The notes under the pieces are model-generated. The model saw only the letters and a program-made list of their open reading frames with translations, ran no database searches and was not told the origin of the DNA. From Lysobacter sp. S4-A87 (GTDB lineage: Bacteria; Pseudomonadota; Gammaproteobacteria; Xanthomonadales; Xanthomonadaceae), in NCBI RefSeq assembly GCF_022637455.1, contig NZ_CP093341.1:2666001-2730000 (forward strand): a DNA stretch of 64,000 nucleotides. Direction: 5' to 3'. Both the position numbers and the translations under genes were made by a program. Below, piece after piece: positions 63,446-64,000 of this stretch; the first letter of the stretch is position 1; every line of letters begins with the position of its first letter.

Positions 63446-64000
63446 ATGCCACGTCCTGACTCCTCCCCCATCACCAACAGCGGCGCCGCCTCACGCGCTG
63501 CCGCGGCGCGTGTGCTCGATGCGGTGCTGCATCACGGCCGTTCGCTGAAGGCTGAGCTTGCGCTGGCATTGCCGCGCATCGCCGATCCGCGTGACCGCGC
63601 GCTGGTGGAAGCCATCTGCTTCGCGGTGCTGCGCCAGCCAGCGCGATTCGAGTCGGCGTTGCTGGCATGGGTGCCGCGACCGTTGCCCAAGCGCGACAGC
63701 GAACTCAAGGCGCTGCTGTTCGTCGGTTTCGCCCAGCTCGACCCGCTCGGCCTGCCGGCGCATGCCGCGGTGGCGGCGACGGTCGAGGCCGCGCGCACGC
63801 TCGGCCGACGCCACCAGGCCGGCCTGGTCAACGCACTGCTGCGCCGTGCCCAGCGCGAAGGCCTGCCGGCCGGCGAGCCGCACGCACACTGGCCGAAGTG
63901 GCTGCGCGAGCAGATCAATCGCGACTGGCCGGACGATGCAATGGCGATCCTCGACGCCAGCGCCGCCGAGCCGCCGATGTGGCTGCGCGTGAACCGTCGC
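63446..64000 (+). CDS. rsmB: 16S rRNA m5C967 methyltransferase RsmB (N-terminal part, cut by window end)
   Basis: Open frame from the ATG at 63446, 11 bp after fmt, running off the right edge (185 codons visible of about 430). The visible part is the NusB-like RNA-binding N-terminal domain: [37 protein letters not shown] and [22 protein letters not shown], followed by the start of the RsmB linker [11 protein letters not shown]. The SAM-binding catalytic domain lies beyond the window. Confidence 0.93.
   Translation, partial: MPRPDSSPITNSGAASRAAAARVLDAVLHHGRSLKAELALALPRIADPRDRALVEAICFAVLRQPARFESALLAWVPRPLPKRDSELKALLFVGFAQLDPLGLPAHAAVAATVEAARTLGRRHQAGLVNALLRRAQREGLPAGEPHAHWPKWLREQINRDWPDDAMAILDASAAEPPMWLRVNRR

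Overview
The window is a 64 kb stretch of GC-rich (roughly two-thirds G+C) gammaproteobacterial chromosome. It is densely packed with genes and contains no rRNA, tRNA, CRISPR array, IS element or prophage that I could recognise. Gene content and order point to the family Xanthomonadaceae, and a Lysobacter-like genus fits best: trxA-rho beside divergent rhlB, ftsEX near rpoH, topA-smg-dprA-LysM divergent from def-fmt-rsmB, DUF3106 and DUF3667 proteins, and dispersed palindromes of the GTAGCCCGGGTAAGCG type. The genus is inferred from family resemblance, not from a search.

Layout. 1-8.7 kb: the tail of an unknown gene, a KefB/KefC-type K+ efflux antiporter, a periplasmic TonB-C-domain protein, then a surface/secretion module made of a trimeric autotransporter adhesin, a secreted subtilisin-like protease and a chagasin-like inhibitor-fold protein. 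8.7-13.5 kb: a CadC-like membrane-spanning transcription regulator, a frameshifted hypothetical gene, and Rho with a long disordered Gln/Gly-rich N-terminus. 13.7-20.6 kb: trxA, rhlB, ftsE-ftsX, a two-receiver response regulator, ung and rpoH. 20.7-28.5 kb: type II NADH dehydrogenase with an MFS carrier, transaldolase, a NYN-domain protein, an exported protein-isoaspartate methyltransferase and a membrane-bound spermidine-synthase-like protein. 28.5-38.3 kb: priA, a membrane-anchored sigma-region-4-like protein with a DUF3106 partner, a DUF3667 protein with a 47-residue companion, a MATE pump, SppA and a small lipoprotein. 38.4-45.3 kb: an SDR, then a siderophore-uptake block (TonB-dependent receptor, two small membrane proteins, PepSY membrane protein), a degenerate Nudix protein and a JmjC/cupin-like protein. 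45.4-55.6 kb: an all-minus-strand series of hydrolases and accessory proteins (class C beta-lactamase-like, PLP decarboxylase, NmrA-like reductase, Tat-exported dienelactone hydrolase, CocE/NonD hydrolase, two DUF4124 proteins, a DUF1579 protein) ending with tsaC. 55.7-64 kb: topA, smg, dprA, a LysM protein and, divergently, def-fmt-rsmB (cut by the window end).

Regulation is the most informative layer. rpoH is preceded by a CIRCE-like inverted repeat with the classical 9-9-9 architecture, suggesting HrcA control of the heat-shock sigma factor. The transaldolase promoter carries a 14-bp palindrome identical to the xyl-box I remember for the xylose/xylan repressor of Xanthomonas, lying in the spacer between candidate -10 and -35 elements. 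Two perfect DnaA boxes face each other 5 bp apart in the unusually AT-rich gap upstream of priA, close to a CRP/Clp-type site. A Fur-box-like sequence precedes the siderophore receptor, and 11-bp-phased TGTCA repeats resembling Pho boxes precede the adhesin. Several families of palindromic repeats (REP-like) occupy intergenic gaps. I did not find a clearly new multi-gene defence or metabolic system. The best candidates for unexplored biology are the adhesin-protease-inhibitor module, the membrane-anchored sigma-like protein with its DUF3106 partner, and the response regulator inserted between ftsX and rpoH.
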